DNA from: DATMNR01 sp963702765
GTDB taxonomy: Bacteria > Chloroflexota > Ktedonobacteria > Ktedonobacterales > Ktedonobacteraceae
Assembly (NCBI GenBank): GCA_963702765.1
Contig: CAVPEB010000068.1
Location: forward strand, 38,509 to 102,508
Length of the DNA: 64,000 bases
Direction of reading: 5' to 3'
In this document: one piece after another, positions 19,607-28,914 of the stretch
How positions within the stretch are numbered: position 1 is the stretch's first letter
Layout: every line of letters begins with the position of its first letter
The notes under the pieces: model-generated
Told to the model about the DNA's origin: nothing
Seen by the model: only the letters and a program-made list of their open reading frames with translations
Databases searched by the model: none
Program-made: the position numbers and the translations under genes

Positions 19607-20815
19607 CTATGATTGCTTGAAAATGCGCTGCAACTGTTTCCATAGGGTACGTTTCATCTCTGAATTTGCTTTTGTAGAGAGTTGAGCCTGTTCGATTTTC
19701 TGCTGAGTTTGTGAATCCAGGTCGATTGGACTAAGAGGTTTTGTAGGAACTTCATCCTCATAGTCTATGTCGATTTTTATGTCTTGCTGAGGAGATTGTT
19801 CAAACGCAGTTTCCTCTGGAGATTGTTCATTGGATGCAACTGGCGGAGGTTGGGTAGCTTCTAAATCCAGGTAACGAGGTCGTTGGACCTGCGGCCTTTT
19901 AGGGGGGCGTATTACTATACCCTGATGTGGTGATCGTTGATTTGTGGCCGCAGAAAGTTTAGGGTCGTATGCGGGTTCAATATCTGTCGAACGTAATTTG
20001 AGGGAGCGCAGGTCTTTTGCCATCAATCCAGCATTCTCATAGCGTTCGTCACGATTGCGTGCCATGGCGGTCAATATAACTTGCTCCAGGTCTTTTGAGA
20101 TTTCTGGATTGTAGATCCCTGGAGGGCGTAGCGTACCACCGACAATAGCCTGCGTAAGTTCTGGTAAGGTGCGTCCAGTGAAAGGGCGATGTCCACTAAC
20201 CATTTCGTATAGCACAACACCTAATGCATAAATATCGCTACGATTATCGAGTGTTTGTCCCCAAACTTGTTCGGGTGAGGCATAGTAAATACTACCAACT
20301 AATGTCTTTGCCAATGTAATTTGAAGTTGACCTGGAGCGCGTGCAAGGCCAAAATCCATAACTTTTATTTTGCCCCAGCGGTCGAGCATCAAGTTTTCTG
20401 GCTTAATGTCACGATGAATGACATTGCGCTCTTTATATGCAGAATCGAGTGCATCAGCAATCTGCGCTGCATATTCGGTAGCGAGATGCTGTGGCAAGTT
20501 GCCATCGATGAGCAATAAGTTCCCAATAGTAGGCCCTTGCACGTATTCCATGACAAAATACAACAACCCACCTTGTTGACCTGCATCGTAGATTTGTACA
20601 ATATTGGGATGATTCAATCCAGCGATAATTTGAGCTTCTCGGATGAAACGCGCGACGTAAGACGCGTCCTTCGCCAATGCGCGTGGCAGCACTTTAATCG
20701 CTACCTCTCGCCCAAGCGCAATTTGCTTACCGCGATACACCATCCCCATGGAGCCGCGACCTATCTCCTCCTCCAATTGATAACCACCCAGGCTCTGGCC
20801 AGCCAGTTCGTTCAT
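19607..20815 (-). CDS. PknB-like Ser/Thr protein kinase, soluble
   Basis: The 402-residue protein has a complete Hanks-type kinase domain at about residues 10-275: glycine loop IGRGSMGMVYRG, catalytic Lys in VAIKVL, VIHRDIKPENLML, MDFGLA, and the APE-equivalent YYASPEQVWG. The remaining 120 residues are Pro/Gln/Glu-rich with no membrane segment, so the kinase is cytosolic. It phosphorylates Ser or Thr; FHA proteins such as the exporters at the left end read such marks, but no link between them is shown. The next gene upstream on the same strand is the sigma factor at 21162. Upstream (20916-20952) lies a strong hairpin. Confidence 0.93.
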   Translation of the reverse strand: MNELAGQSLGGYQLEEEIGRGSMGMVYRGKQIALGREVAIKVLPRALAKDASYVARFIREAQIIAGLNHPNIVQIYDAGQQGGLLYFVMEYVQGPTIGNLLLIDGNLPQHLATEYAAQIADALDSAYKERNVIHRDIKPENLMLDRWGKIKVMDFGLARAPGQLQITLAKTLVGSIYYASPEQVWGQTLDNRSDIYALGVVLYEMVSGHRPFTGRTLPELTQAIVGGTLRPPGIYNPEISKDLEQVILTAMARNRDERYENAGLMAKDLRSLKLRSTDIEPAYDPKLSAATNQRSPHQGIVIRPPKRPQVQRPRYLDLEATQPPPVASNEQSPEETAFEQSPQQDIKIDIDYEDEVPTKPLSPIDLDSQTQQKIEQAQLSTKANSEMKRTLWKQLQRIFKQS

Positions 20816-20915
20816 TCGTGTTACAGCGCGGGGACCCCAGGTTGAAGTTTGTTCAAATCCGGGGAAGGGAACGCTATCCTCCTTTCCCTATCTAATTATC
20901 CCCCGATGTCTAGCC

Positions 20916-20952
20916 GGGCACTCTAAATGGTGCACCACCATTTAAAGTGCCC
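20916..20952. terminator. strong hairpin between kinase and sigma gene
   Basis: A 17-bp stem (20916-20932 with 20936-20952, one mismatch) with a three-base loop lies in the 346-base gap. On the plus strand it is followed by TGTTTT. On the minus strand it would end the sigma-factor transcript, but that side lacks a T-run. The rest of the gap (20816-21161) shows no gene. Confidence 0.5.
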
Positions 20953-21161
20953 TGTTTTCAACTCTCTATAAAGATTAAACGTTATGAGAGCAATGGCTAT
21001 CGATTCCTTATCTAAAGGTACTTATTTCTCATCCATATTTTCGTATTGCAAAAGAGGGTGAGTATGAGGTTTGAATAATGAAGCGAGATATCGGAAAAAG
21101 CCAGCGAAGGTAGATGCATCGACACCTATGATTGTCCGGATTAACTTGTTCATTTGCATTA

Positions 21162-22073
21162 TCAATCAAGGTAATCCTTCAAGATGCGACTTGCCTGTGG
21201 GTGGCGCAGCTTGCGAATGGCCCGTTCCTCAATCTGGCGCACACGTTCGCGGGTGACCTTTAATTTCTTGCCTACTTCTTCAAGCGTATGATCATGATCA
21301 TCTATCAATCCAAATCGCAATTCGATTACCTGGCGTTCGCGTAAGGTGAGTTGACCCAGCACCTTGCGAATCTCTTCGCGCAAGAGAAGTTGATCTGTGA
21401 GTTCCATAGGTCCACGTTCGCGTGTATCTTCAAGGATATCGCCAAGGGTATTTTCTTCCTCTTCTGAGAGAGGGGCATCCAAAGAGAAGACTTTCTCCGC
21501 CCAAATCATGAGTTCATTGACACGCTCAGAGGTCATTCCAAGACGTTCGCCAATGTTTTCAGAGGTGGGTTCGCGTCCAAGTTCTTGATAAAGCTGGCGT
21601 GTCATGCGTTTCACGCGCATAACCTCTTCCATGATATATACAGGTAGGCGCACAACACGTGTACCCTCTAAGATCGCACGAGTGATCGCCTGTTTAATCC
21701 ACCATGTGGCATATGTCGAGAAGCGGAAGCCTTTACGGTAGTCGAACTTAGTAACAGCACGAATCAACCCGATATTACCCTCGCCGATCAGATCTTCTAG
21801 GGAAAGACCCTGTCCAACATATTTTTTCGCAATACTTACGACAAGACGTAAATTGGCTTCGATTAGTTTATTGCGGGCCTCTTTGTCTCCTTGTTCAGCT
21901 CGTTCAGCGAGATAGGACTCTTTGGCCGCATTCAGCAGTTGAATACGAGATATTTCGCGGAGGTAGAGACGCAGACTATCACTTTGCGCCAGACTATTCA
22001 AATCTGTTTCCTGGATGACTTCACGCTCTGGCTCGACGGGTTTTTCGGCTTCAAACATAACTTCTTGTTCCAA
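21162..22073 (-). CDS. RpoD/SigA-type sigma-70 factor without region 1.1
   Basis: The 303-residue factor contains region 1.2 (DSLRLYLREISRIQLL), region 2 (LIEANLRLVVSIAKKYVGQGLSLEDLIGEGNIGLIRAV, then KFDYRKGFRFSTYATWWIKQAITRA), region 3 (RVKRMTRQLYQELGREP) and region 4 (LTLRERQVIELRFGLIDDHDHTLEEVGKKLKVTRERVRQIEERAIRKLR). It recognises standard -35/-10 promoters. The short N-terminus and length suggest either the main SigA of this lineage or a group-2 factor; sequence alone cannot tell. The start at 22073 yields MEQEVMFEAEKPVE. Confidence 0.93.
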   Translation of the reverse strand: MEQEVMFEAEKPVEPEREVIQETDLNSLAQSDSLRLYLREISRIQLLNAAKESYLAERAEQGDKEARNKLIEANLRLVVSIAKKYVGQGLSLEDLIGEGNIGLIRAVTKFDYRKGFRFSTYATWWIKQAITRAILEGTRVVRLPVYIMEEVMRVKRMTRQLYQELGREPTSENIGERLGMTSERVNELMIWAEKVFSLDAPLSEEEENTLGDILEDTRERGPMELTDQLLLREEIRKVLGQLTLRERQVIELRFGLIDDHDHTLEEVGKKLKVTRERVRQIEERAIRKLRHPQASRILKDYLD

Positions 22074-22283
22074 CTACTCGCTCTCTTCCTCATTCGTTTG
22101 TCCTGCTAGAGGCGCAGGATTACACGCCATACACTGTTATACGAACAGGGTGATGAAAGATTAGCTATCTACCGTGTCATTTTATCACACCGTGTGGTTA
22201 TTGCAAACAATCAAAGAAATCTGTTCAGGACTTCTCACAAGTCAATATGCTATTGCTTTCTGCTCACCTATTGCGTGCTTATG

Positions 22284-22362
22284 TGATGATGTGGAGGTTT
22301 GTGCGCGCCCGCGGGCGCGTACAAACCTCCACATCATCATTAAAATGGCTTGCTTGCGAGCC
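22284..22362. repeat. structured intergenic repeat, copy A
   Basis: A near-perfect 28-bp hairpin (arms 22284-22311 and 22312-22339, one G-T pair) centres on a 16-base palindrome CGCGCCCGCGGGCGCG. It is followed by TTAAAATGGC and a small GGCTTGC/GCGAGCC hairpin (22347-22362), then AGATCTGG. A second copy lies at 30926-31005. The rest of the gap 22074-22488 shows no gene. Confidence 0.75.
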
Positions 22363-22488
22363 AGATCTGGTTCAAAAGCACATTTGGTGGACTTGAAATC
22401 TAGCAAGGATGTAACAGTATGAGCCATTGTAGCGTAGATATGTTTGTGCGTTCATAGAGTATGGCAAGGGAAATTGAGGAGTTTTATA

Positions 22489-22517
22489 GCAACATAGGAT
22501 AGGAAAAGCTGTATAAT
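22489..22517 (+). promoter_or_regulatory. promoter of the membrane kinase gene
   Basis: A perfect TATAAT (22512-22517) is preceded at 17 bases by GCAACA, a weak -35. An ATG at 22528 would fall at the transcript start, which supports the downstream ATG at 22558. Confidence 0.5.
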
Positions 22518-22557
22518 AACGGTATGAATGACGTGTTGCTTGCTAAGGAAAACTTGT

Positions 22558-24141
22558 ATGACCGATCAGACACCGCTGGATCCTGGGACCACCATTGGGG
22601 GCCATTATAGTATTGATGGGCTCATCAATAGAGGCGGTTTTGGAGCTGTCTATCGGGGTATCGATTCGAGTGAGGGTGATAGACCATGCGCAATCAAAGA
22701 AACATACGATGTTTCTCCTACGGCGCGTCGCCGGGCGCTGATGGAAGCGGCCGTTTTGTTCACGGTTAAAAGTAAACATTTGCCGAGGGTTTATGATGCC
22801 TTTGAAGCGGATGGTCGTTTCTACCTGGTCATGCAATTGATCGAGGGAAAAACCTTACAGCAATTACTCAGGCTGCAGGGGAGACCTTGCACTCAACAGG
22901 AAGTCATAAACTGGCTTGTTCCAATTATGCATGTTTTAAATGAATTACATAGCAGAAATCCTGCAGTTATTCATCGCGATATCAAACCGGGTAATATCAT
23001 TTTGACTCCCGATCAGAATGCGGTTCTGGTTGATTTTGGGCTTACGAAACTCTACGATCCAAACAGTAATACTCAGACTCTTGTAAGGGCTGTTTCAGGA
23101 GGATACAGTCCGGTTGAACAATATGTTGGGAAAACCAGTCCGCAATCGGATATTTACGCAATGGCTGCGACTATGTATTTCTTGCTCACTTTGAAATTAC
23201 CTCCCGAGTCAGTCAATCGTAGCTATCGCGATGAATTGATAGAACCAAGCCACCTCAACCCGATGGTATCGCAGAATATTGATCGCATACTACTCAAAGC
23301 AATGTCTGTAGATGCGGATCTACGGTATCGGAGCATGGACGATTTTGCTCAGGCATTGCAGACCCCGTCTCTCACAGCGTATGCTGATCCAACTATCGCG
23401 AATAGCGGCACTGGTGTTTCGTATGCTTATACACAGGGAGTTACATCGCAGGTTCAATCTCAAACTCAGGGGAATGGGAGACAGAGTGTGCCACAGCCTT
23501 TACAGGCTCCTACTCCATCATATCAATATGTGCAGCCTCAACCAGTAGCATATCCAGTATTACCCGTTAATCCTGGTACCTCAAAAAAATCGAAACCGGC
23601 AAAACCGATACCTGAATACCGTCCTTTGCCAAGCCCAGTCAGCCAGGGATGTCTGTGGGGGCTGACGCAAGGCTTGCTAGCTGCTTTGATTGTGCTGATA
23701 ATGAAAAAAGAAGTGTATTTCTACGTGGCAATAGTAGAGGGTTTTCTCTTTTTTATGCTGGCAGGATTTTTAACAACCCATAAAGGAGGAAGATCCTTGA
23801 GAGCAATATGGGCAGGGTTCTGGGCAGGAACTGTGAGTACTGTCATATTCTGGATTGTAGTAGCTGTTGGCTTTGCTGTTTTAGTTTCACAAAACATAGC
23901 ACTTCAAACGGCGAGAGCGCAACGAAACGGTATTCCTCAAAATCCTGGCTTAGAGTTGCATAACGCAATAACGGTAGTCGGCGCCACGCTGCCTGTGCAT
24001 CCCGCGACTCCGCAAGCAGGGTCGAATGGTGTAGTTTTTCTTGTAGGCGGTTTGCTGTGTGCGATTGTCTTTAGCCTGATCGGTGGCATTTTTGGCACGT
24101 CTAAATTCAGGGCAAAAATGCGGAGGAGAGGATATCCTTAA
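22558..24141 (+). CDS. membrane Ser/Thr protein kinase
   Basis: The 527-residue product starts at ATG 22558, with AAGGA nine bases upstream. The kinase domain (about 8-270) shows the glycine loop NRGGFGAVYRG, the catalytic Lys in CAIKETY, VIHRDIKPGNIIL, VDFGLTKLY, and SGGYSPVEQYVG in place of APE. A Pro/Gln-rich linker follows, then at least four hydrophobic helices (GCLWGLTQGLLAALIVLI, FYVAIVEGFLFFMLAG, AGTVSTVIFWIVVAVGFAV, VFLVGGLLCAIVFSLIGG). It is a membrane-anchored kinase with no recognisable sensor domain. The candidate selenoprotein gene begins two bases after the stop, so the two are probably co-transcribed. Confidence 0.9.
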   Translation: MTDQTPLDPGTTIGGHYSIDGLINRGGFGAVYRGIDSSEGDRPCAIKETYDVSPTARRRALMEAAVLFTVKSKHLPRVYDAFEADGRFYLVMQLIEGKTLQQLLRLQGRPCTQQEVINWLVPIMHVLNELHSRNPAVIHRDIKPGNIILTPDQNAVLVDFGLTKLYDPNSNTQTLVRAVSGGYSPVEQYVGKTSPQSDIYAMAATMYFLLTLKLPPESVNRSYRDELIEPSHLNPMVSQNIDRILLKAMSVDADLRYRSMDDFAQALQTPSLTAYADPTIANSGTGVSYAYTQGVTSQVQSQTQGNGRQSVPQPLQAPTPSYQYVQPQPVAYPVLPVNPGTSKKSKPAKPIPEYRPLPSPVSQGCLWGLTQGLLAALIVLIMKKEVYFYVAIVEGFLFFMLAGFLTTHKGGRSLRAIWAGFWAGTVSTVIFWIVVAVGFAVLVSQNIALQTARAQRNGIPQNPGLELHNAITVVGATLPVHPATPQAGSNGVVFLVGGLLCAIVFSLIGGIFGTSKFRAKMRRRGYP

Positions 24142-24143
24142 AT

Positions 24144-24458
24144 ATGCGTGCAATAATCTCTGAAAAACTACAGGCGTACTTACAGCAGGTAGGAAGTACG
24201 GTCCTGACTGTTACCCTCGATCCTCTGCGTTGCTGAAGCGGTACTTTTTATGATGTATCGGTCGATACTCACGAACCAAAAGATCCTGACCGCTACGAAT
24301 CGTTTGATCAGGATGGCACTCGTATTTATTACTCCCCTCGACTCGGCCGCAAATCCAACGTGCTAGAGTTTGATTATGTGCGTATCTTGTTCCGTAGTAA
24401 ACCAATCATGTCAGGCCCCGAAGATCTCGTAGCAGAGGTTATTATGGGTCGTTTCTGA
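24144..24458 (+). CDS. candidate selenoprotein of the CC/Se-motif family, in-frame TGA at codon 31
   Basis: From ATG 24144 the frame reads MRAIISEKLQAYLQQVG and on to LDPLRC, then TGA (24234-24236), then SGTFYDVSVDTHEPKDPDRY and on to DLVAEVIMGRF with TGA at 24456-24458: 104 codons in one uninterrupted frame apart from codon 31. The layout matches a small family with a Cys-Cys or Cys-Sec pair, followed by a K/EPKDPxxY block, a DG.xVYY strand and a hydrophobic LxxxxxRILFRSK segment. Family assignment is from memory, not a search. A bacterial SECIS-like hairpin lies 23 bases after the TGA. The ATG follows the kinase stop by two bases, and AGGAGAGG lies about 13 bases upstream. The alternative is a nonsense mutation in a CC-type member. 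Function is unknown; a redox or metal-binding role is plausible. Confidence 0.65.
24251..24271 (+). promoter_or_regulatory. bacterial SECIS-like stem-loop
   Basis: Upper stem GTATC/GATAC (24255-24259 with 24264-24268) closes a GGTC loop (24260-24263). Below it a single bulged T (24254) separates a lower stem TGA/TCA. E. coli fdhF SECIS has the same GGUC loop and a bulged U. The spacing of 23 bases from TGA to the loop is within the known bacterial range. Confidence 0.6.
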
Positions 24459-24531
24459 TACCTTGACCATTTGTGCTACTATCTTCCTGATACATTCATT
24501 TCGAAAGAGATAGGGAAGGTAGATCACGTAT

Positions 24532-26838
24532 TTGACGAACCAGGAAACAACTCTAACAGAAACAAGTGGTGAAGAAACACTTTCTATAGCAGAACTCGCA
24601 GCGTTGCTAAGCGCTGAATTGCAGCTACACAGCGGACAGGTCGCGCGTACTATTGCATTACTGGATGAAGGAAATACCATCCCCTTCGTTGCCCGCTATC
24701 GCAAGGAAGTAACTGGCAGCCTGGATGAAGTGCAGATTCAATCTATTGCTGATCGATCTGGGGCTTTGCGAGCATTGCACGAACGCAAAGCCGATGTGCG
24801 ACGATTGATTGATGCACAGGGCAAGTTGACACCTGAATTAACAGCCGCTATTCTTGCCGCCTCTACTATGCAAGAGGTGGAAGACCTCTATTTACCGTAT
24901 CGCCCCAAACGTAAAACTCGTGCCAGTGTTGCGCGTGAGAGAGGCCTTGCCCCACTAGCCGAACTGATATTGCAACAGCCTGAATTGAAAGGGGATGCAG
25001 AATCTATTCTTGAAGAACAAGCGCGACCTTTCCTGGACGCAGAAAAGGGCGTTGAGACAAGTTTGGAAGCATATGCAGGAGCGCGTGACATCGTAGCTGA
25101 GATCATTTCCGAGGATGCGAATGTGCGCGGGAATGTTCGAGCGGCATTCTTTAAAAATTCCGTTATCACAGCCAAAGTTATTGATGCCGAAAAAATTGCT
25201 GAAAAGGACCCGAACGGTGTCTATCAACTGTACTATGAATTCAACGAGAGTGTCAGCAGGCTTGTTCCACATCGGGTGCTGGCATTAAACCGCGCGGAAC
25301 ATGAGGACGTTCTGCGTGTCAGCGTCACACTCCCATTCGAACAGACTCAGGCGGATATTATGCAACTGTATCCGGTGAAAGCTACGTCACCGTTTGATGG
25401 TCAACTGATGGAAGCCATGGAAGATGGCTATAAACGCCTGCTAGGACCAGCAATGGAGCGAGAAGTGCGAGTTGAACTCACACGCAAGGCCGAGGAACAT
25501 GCGATCACTATTTTTGCTGCGAATTTGCGCAATCTACTGTTGCAACCGCCATTGCGCGGGCGCAAAGTGCTTGGCATCGATCCAGGTTTCCGAACAGGCT
25601 GTAAGCTCACAATTATAGATGAAAATGGCAAGTATCTCGAGTCTGATACGATGTACTTGCATCAGTCTGAAAAGGCTCAACAAACGCTGCGCAAGCTCAT
25701 TGCTCAGTACACTATAGACGTCATTGCTATTGGGAATGGCACTGCTTCACGTGAAACAGAGCAGATGGTTGCCGAATTGATTCGAGAACTTGAAAGGGAG
25801 ACAGGAAAAAGTGGGAAGATAGGATATGTGATTGTCAATGAAGCGGGGGCGTCGGTCTATTCAGCGTCGGAGGCAGCGCGCCAGGAATTTCCCACGCTCG
25901 ATGCGACACAGCGAGGCACCATTTCAATCGCGCGACGCTTGCAAGATCCACTGGCTGAACTGGTGAAGATCGACCCTAAAGCGGTTGGGGTGGGATTATA
26001 CCAGCACGACGTAGATCAGAAAGAACTGGCGGCTATGCTGGATCGGGTTGTGGTCTCCTGCGTCAACTTCGCGGGTGTGGAAGTGAATTCTGCCTCTGCT
26101 GCACTGCTCAAGCATGTCTCAGGTATCAACGCGCGTGTGGCCAATGCCATTTTCAACTATCGTGAAGAACATGGCCCTTTCAAATCTCGCGCGGAACTGC
26201 AGAAGGTGCCTGGACTTGGCCCTGCTACATTTGTGCAGGCAGCAGGCTTTCTCAAAGTAGCGAGTGGAGTTGAGCCACTGGACAACACCTTTATTCATCC
26301 AGAAAGCTATGCGGCTACTCGCGCGCTACTCGCAATGCTTCCCGCAGGTGATAGTGCAGAAGGAAAAGTGGCAAAACCTTCTGAACGTGTTGCACAATTC
26401 CGGCAGTTTATCAAGCTGCAAAACAGTCTAGGACGGAGTAGCAGGAGTGATGGGGAACAGGCTGCCTGGGCTGATATCGCGAAAAAAGTCGGCGTTGGTT
26501 TACCTACATTGAACGATATTCTTGAAAACCTGGAAAAGCCTGGCCTTGACCCAAGAGATGCCCTGCCTGCACCTATTTTGCGACACGATGTGTTGAAGAT
26601 GGAAGATTTAGAGACAGGTATGATCTTACAGGGTACGGTGCGTAATGTGGTTGACTTTGGTGCTTTTGTCGACATCGGTGTTAAGCAGGATGGCCTGGTA
26701 CATATCTCGGAACTTGCGGACCGCTTTGTTAAAGATCCGCTAACAGTGGTAGCAGTTGGGCAAGTGGTACAGGTGAGAGTGTTGAAAGTTGATAAACAAA
26801 GAGGGAGGGTGCAGTTGAGTATGAAAGGGATAAAATAA
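24532..26838 (+). CDS. tex: Tex-family RNA-binding transcription accessory protein
   Basis: Tex is a cytosolic nucleic-acid-binding protein linked to transcription and translation quality control. The 768-residue product follows the family plan: N-terminal helical domain (QVARTIALLDEGNTIPFVARYRKEVTGSLDE), YqgF-like domain (VLGIDPGFRTGCKLTIID near residue 345), helix-hairpin-helix pairs (VVSCVNFAGVEVNSASAALLKHVSGI, FKSRAELQKVPGLGPATFVQAAGFL) and a C-terminal S1 domain (GMILQGTVRNVVDFGAFVDIGVKQDGLVHISEL). The start is TTG at 24532 with GGAAGGT about 12 bases upstream; there is no better in-frame ATG. The next gene begins one base after its stop. Confidence 0.95.
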   Translation: MTNQETTLTETSGEETLSIAELAALLSAELQLHSGQVARTIALLDEGNTIPFVARYRKEVTGSLDEVQIQSIADRSGALRALHERKADVRRLIDAQGKLTPELTAAILAASTMQEVEDLYLPYRPKRKTRASVARERGLAPLAELILQQPELKGDAESILEEQARPFLDAEKGVETSLEAYAGARDIVAEIISEDANVRGNVRAAFFKNSVITAKVIDAEKIAEKDPNGVYQLYYEFNESVSRLVPHRVLALNRAEHEDVLRVSVTLPFEQTQADIMQLYPVKATSPFDGQLMEAMEDGYKRLLGPAMEREVRVELTRKAEEHAITIFAANLRNLLLQPPLRGRKVLGIDPGFRTGCKLTIIDENGKYLESDTMYLHQSEKAQQTLRKLIAQYTIDVIAIGNGTASRETEQMVAELIRELERETGKSGKIGYVIVNEAGASVYSASEAARQEFPTLDATQRGTISIARRLQDPLAELVKIDPKAVGVGLYQHDVDQKELAAMLDRVVVSCVNFAGVEVNSASAALLKHVSGINARVANAIFNYREEHGPFKSRAELQKVPGLGPATFVQAAGFLKVASGVEPLDNTFIHPESYAATRALLAMLPAGDSAEGKVAKPSERVAQFRQFIKLQNSLGRSSRSDGEQAAWADIAKKVGVGLPTLNDILENLEKPGLDPRDALPAPILRHDVLKMEDLETGMILQGTVRNVVDFGAFVDIGVKQDGLVHISELADRFVKDPLTVVAVGQVVQVRVLKVDKQRGRVQLSMKGIK

Positions 26839-26839
26839 C

Positions 26840-28673
26840 ATGCCAAACGAACAATATAGCTTTGAACGTTATCTCAATATCCGCGCTGCCTACGCTCCGA
26901 GCTTTTCACATGATGGGAAGCGCCTTAGCTTTCTTACCAACATCACAGGCGTGGCCGAGGTGTGGAGTATTCCAATCGATGCACACGCGACATCTCCTGC
27001 ATGGCCTGACCAACTTACCTTCCGAAATGAGCGTATTTCTGGAGCGAGCTACTCCCCGGTAGAGGATGTGATGCTTGTTTCCGCCGATGTTGGTGGTAAC
27101 GAGCGCGATCAACTCTACTTGCTCAGCGCGGATGGCGCGAACTTTACTGCCATCACATCTCAAACTGAAACGATCCATTCATTTGGTGGATGGTCACCGG
27201 ATGGTTCGCGCATTCTATACTCTAGTAATGAACGTGATAACCGCTACTTCGATATCTACGAACGCAATTTGAAAAAGGGAGAGACAAAACAACTTTACCA
27301 GCATGATGGCACGAATCATGCTATGCGATATTCACGTGATGGGCACTACGCGCTGATGAGTCGTGCGTATTCTAACGTACATAACCAGTTGTTCATGCTG
27401 GATACAATTACAGGTGAGACGCGTACACTAACCCCTGAAATCAAGAGCGGATATGCGATCTACATAATGCCGTACTGGTCGGCAAATATGGACGGGCTTT
27501 ACCTGCTTAGCAATCGTGGGCGGCAGTTTCTCTCACTGGCCTGGATTGATCTTGCTACTACCGAAATGACATATTTGCGTGATGATCATTGGGATGCAGA
27601 TTCATTGACGCTCACTCGTGACGGCACGAGGATGGCGCTGATTATTAATGAAGATGGCTTTTCACGGCTGGTGCTCTATGATGTATCGCGTGGATGGGAT
27701 GCACGAGTTGAAATTGGTGTACCTGACTTGCCTCGAGGTACATACGAGGTAACCTGGTCCAAAGATGGCAAGCGACTCGCTATAGTAGTATACACAGCCA
27801 CAGATGCTCCCGATGTGTGGATCTGGGATGTGCAGGAAGAGTCACTCTGGCGAGCGACGCGCAGTTCGTTGGGGGGTATACCGCAAGATACTTTTGTATC
27901 GCCTTCGCTGGTACGCTATACCACGTTCGATGGCCGCCAGATCCCAGCTTTCCTTTATCTACCGCATGAAAAGGAAGCGACAATCGTTACCTGTGGTGAT
28001 CAATGTGCATGGTGGTCCGGAAGGTCAATCTCGTACCGAATTTGATCCAGTAGTGCAATATCTGGTAGCGCGAGGATATGCTGTACTCGAACCGAATGTG
28101 CGGGGCAGCACTGGCTATGGTTATGAATACCAGAGCCTGGATGATGTGCGTTTGAGAATGGATTCAGTGGCTGATTTACAGCATGCCGTATTCTGGCTGT
28201 GTGAAAGCGGCATCGCTGATCCGAAGCGCATCGCGGTGTTGGGAGGTAGCTATGGTGGATTTATGGTACTCGCGGCTATTACTAGCTATCCTGATCTGTG
28301 GGCAGCGGCAGTGGATATCGTAGGCATTGCCAATTTCGTGACGTTCCTCGAAAATACAGGTCCCTGGAGGCGCAAACTGCGTGAAGCCGAGTATGGCAGT
28401 TTAGAGCAAGATCGAGAATTTTTGGAGCAGATTTCTCCCATTCACCATGTTGATCGAATAAGCTCGCCACTCTTTGTGGTACATGGCGCAAATGATCCCC
28501 GGGTACCTGTTGGAGAGGCTGAACAGATTGTAGCTGCTCTTCGCGAGCGCAACGTACCGGTCGAATATATGCGATTTGAAGATGAGGGACATGGGTTAGC
28601 CAGACGTTCCAATCGTCTCATTGCTTATCCAGCCATAGGTCACTTTCTGGATGCCTATATGGGGCAAAGTTGA
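26840..28673 (+). CDS. S9-family peptidase (acyl-peptide hydrolase/prolyl oligopeptidase type), frameshifted
   Basis: The gene begins one base after tex ends. The first frame (26840 to about 27985) is a beta-propeller (GKRLSFLTNITGVAEVWSIP, FGGWSPDGSRILYSS, TWSKDGKRLAIVVYT) leading into FDGRQIPAFLYLPHEK. The second frame (about 27990 to 28673) is the alpha/beta hydrolase: LPVVINVHGGPEGQSR, the nucleophile elbow GGSYGGFMVL, the Asp in HGANDPRVP and the His in EDEGHGLARR, so the Ser-Asp-His triad is complete. One frameshift in 27973-28000 separates the halves. These enzymes cut short peptides in the cytosol. With the rest intact, the lesion may be recent or an error; reading the halves as two proteins is unlikely. 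Confidence 0.88.
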
Positions 28674-28914
28674 AATTTGTTGATAAATGCGTGCGTAACA
28701 GTGGTCATCGATTCGAGTTCTCGACATTATTGCTCGTGTTTCTCTTCATTGTCGAAAATACCGCTCAATTACCGCTCAAAATGAGCAGTATTTTTTTCCA
28801 GCTTTTACTTGCTTGCATAGGTGAAATATATTTGGTATGCTTAGGTGTGAGATGGGATAATAGCACAATGAAATATATTCGCTAGTAATAAATCCTGGAG
28901 GAATTCAAGAGCTT

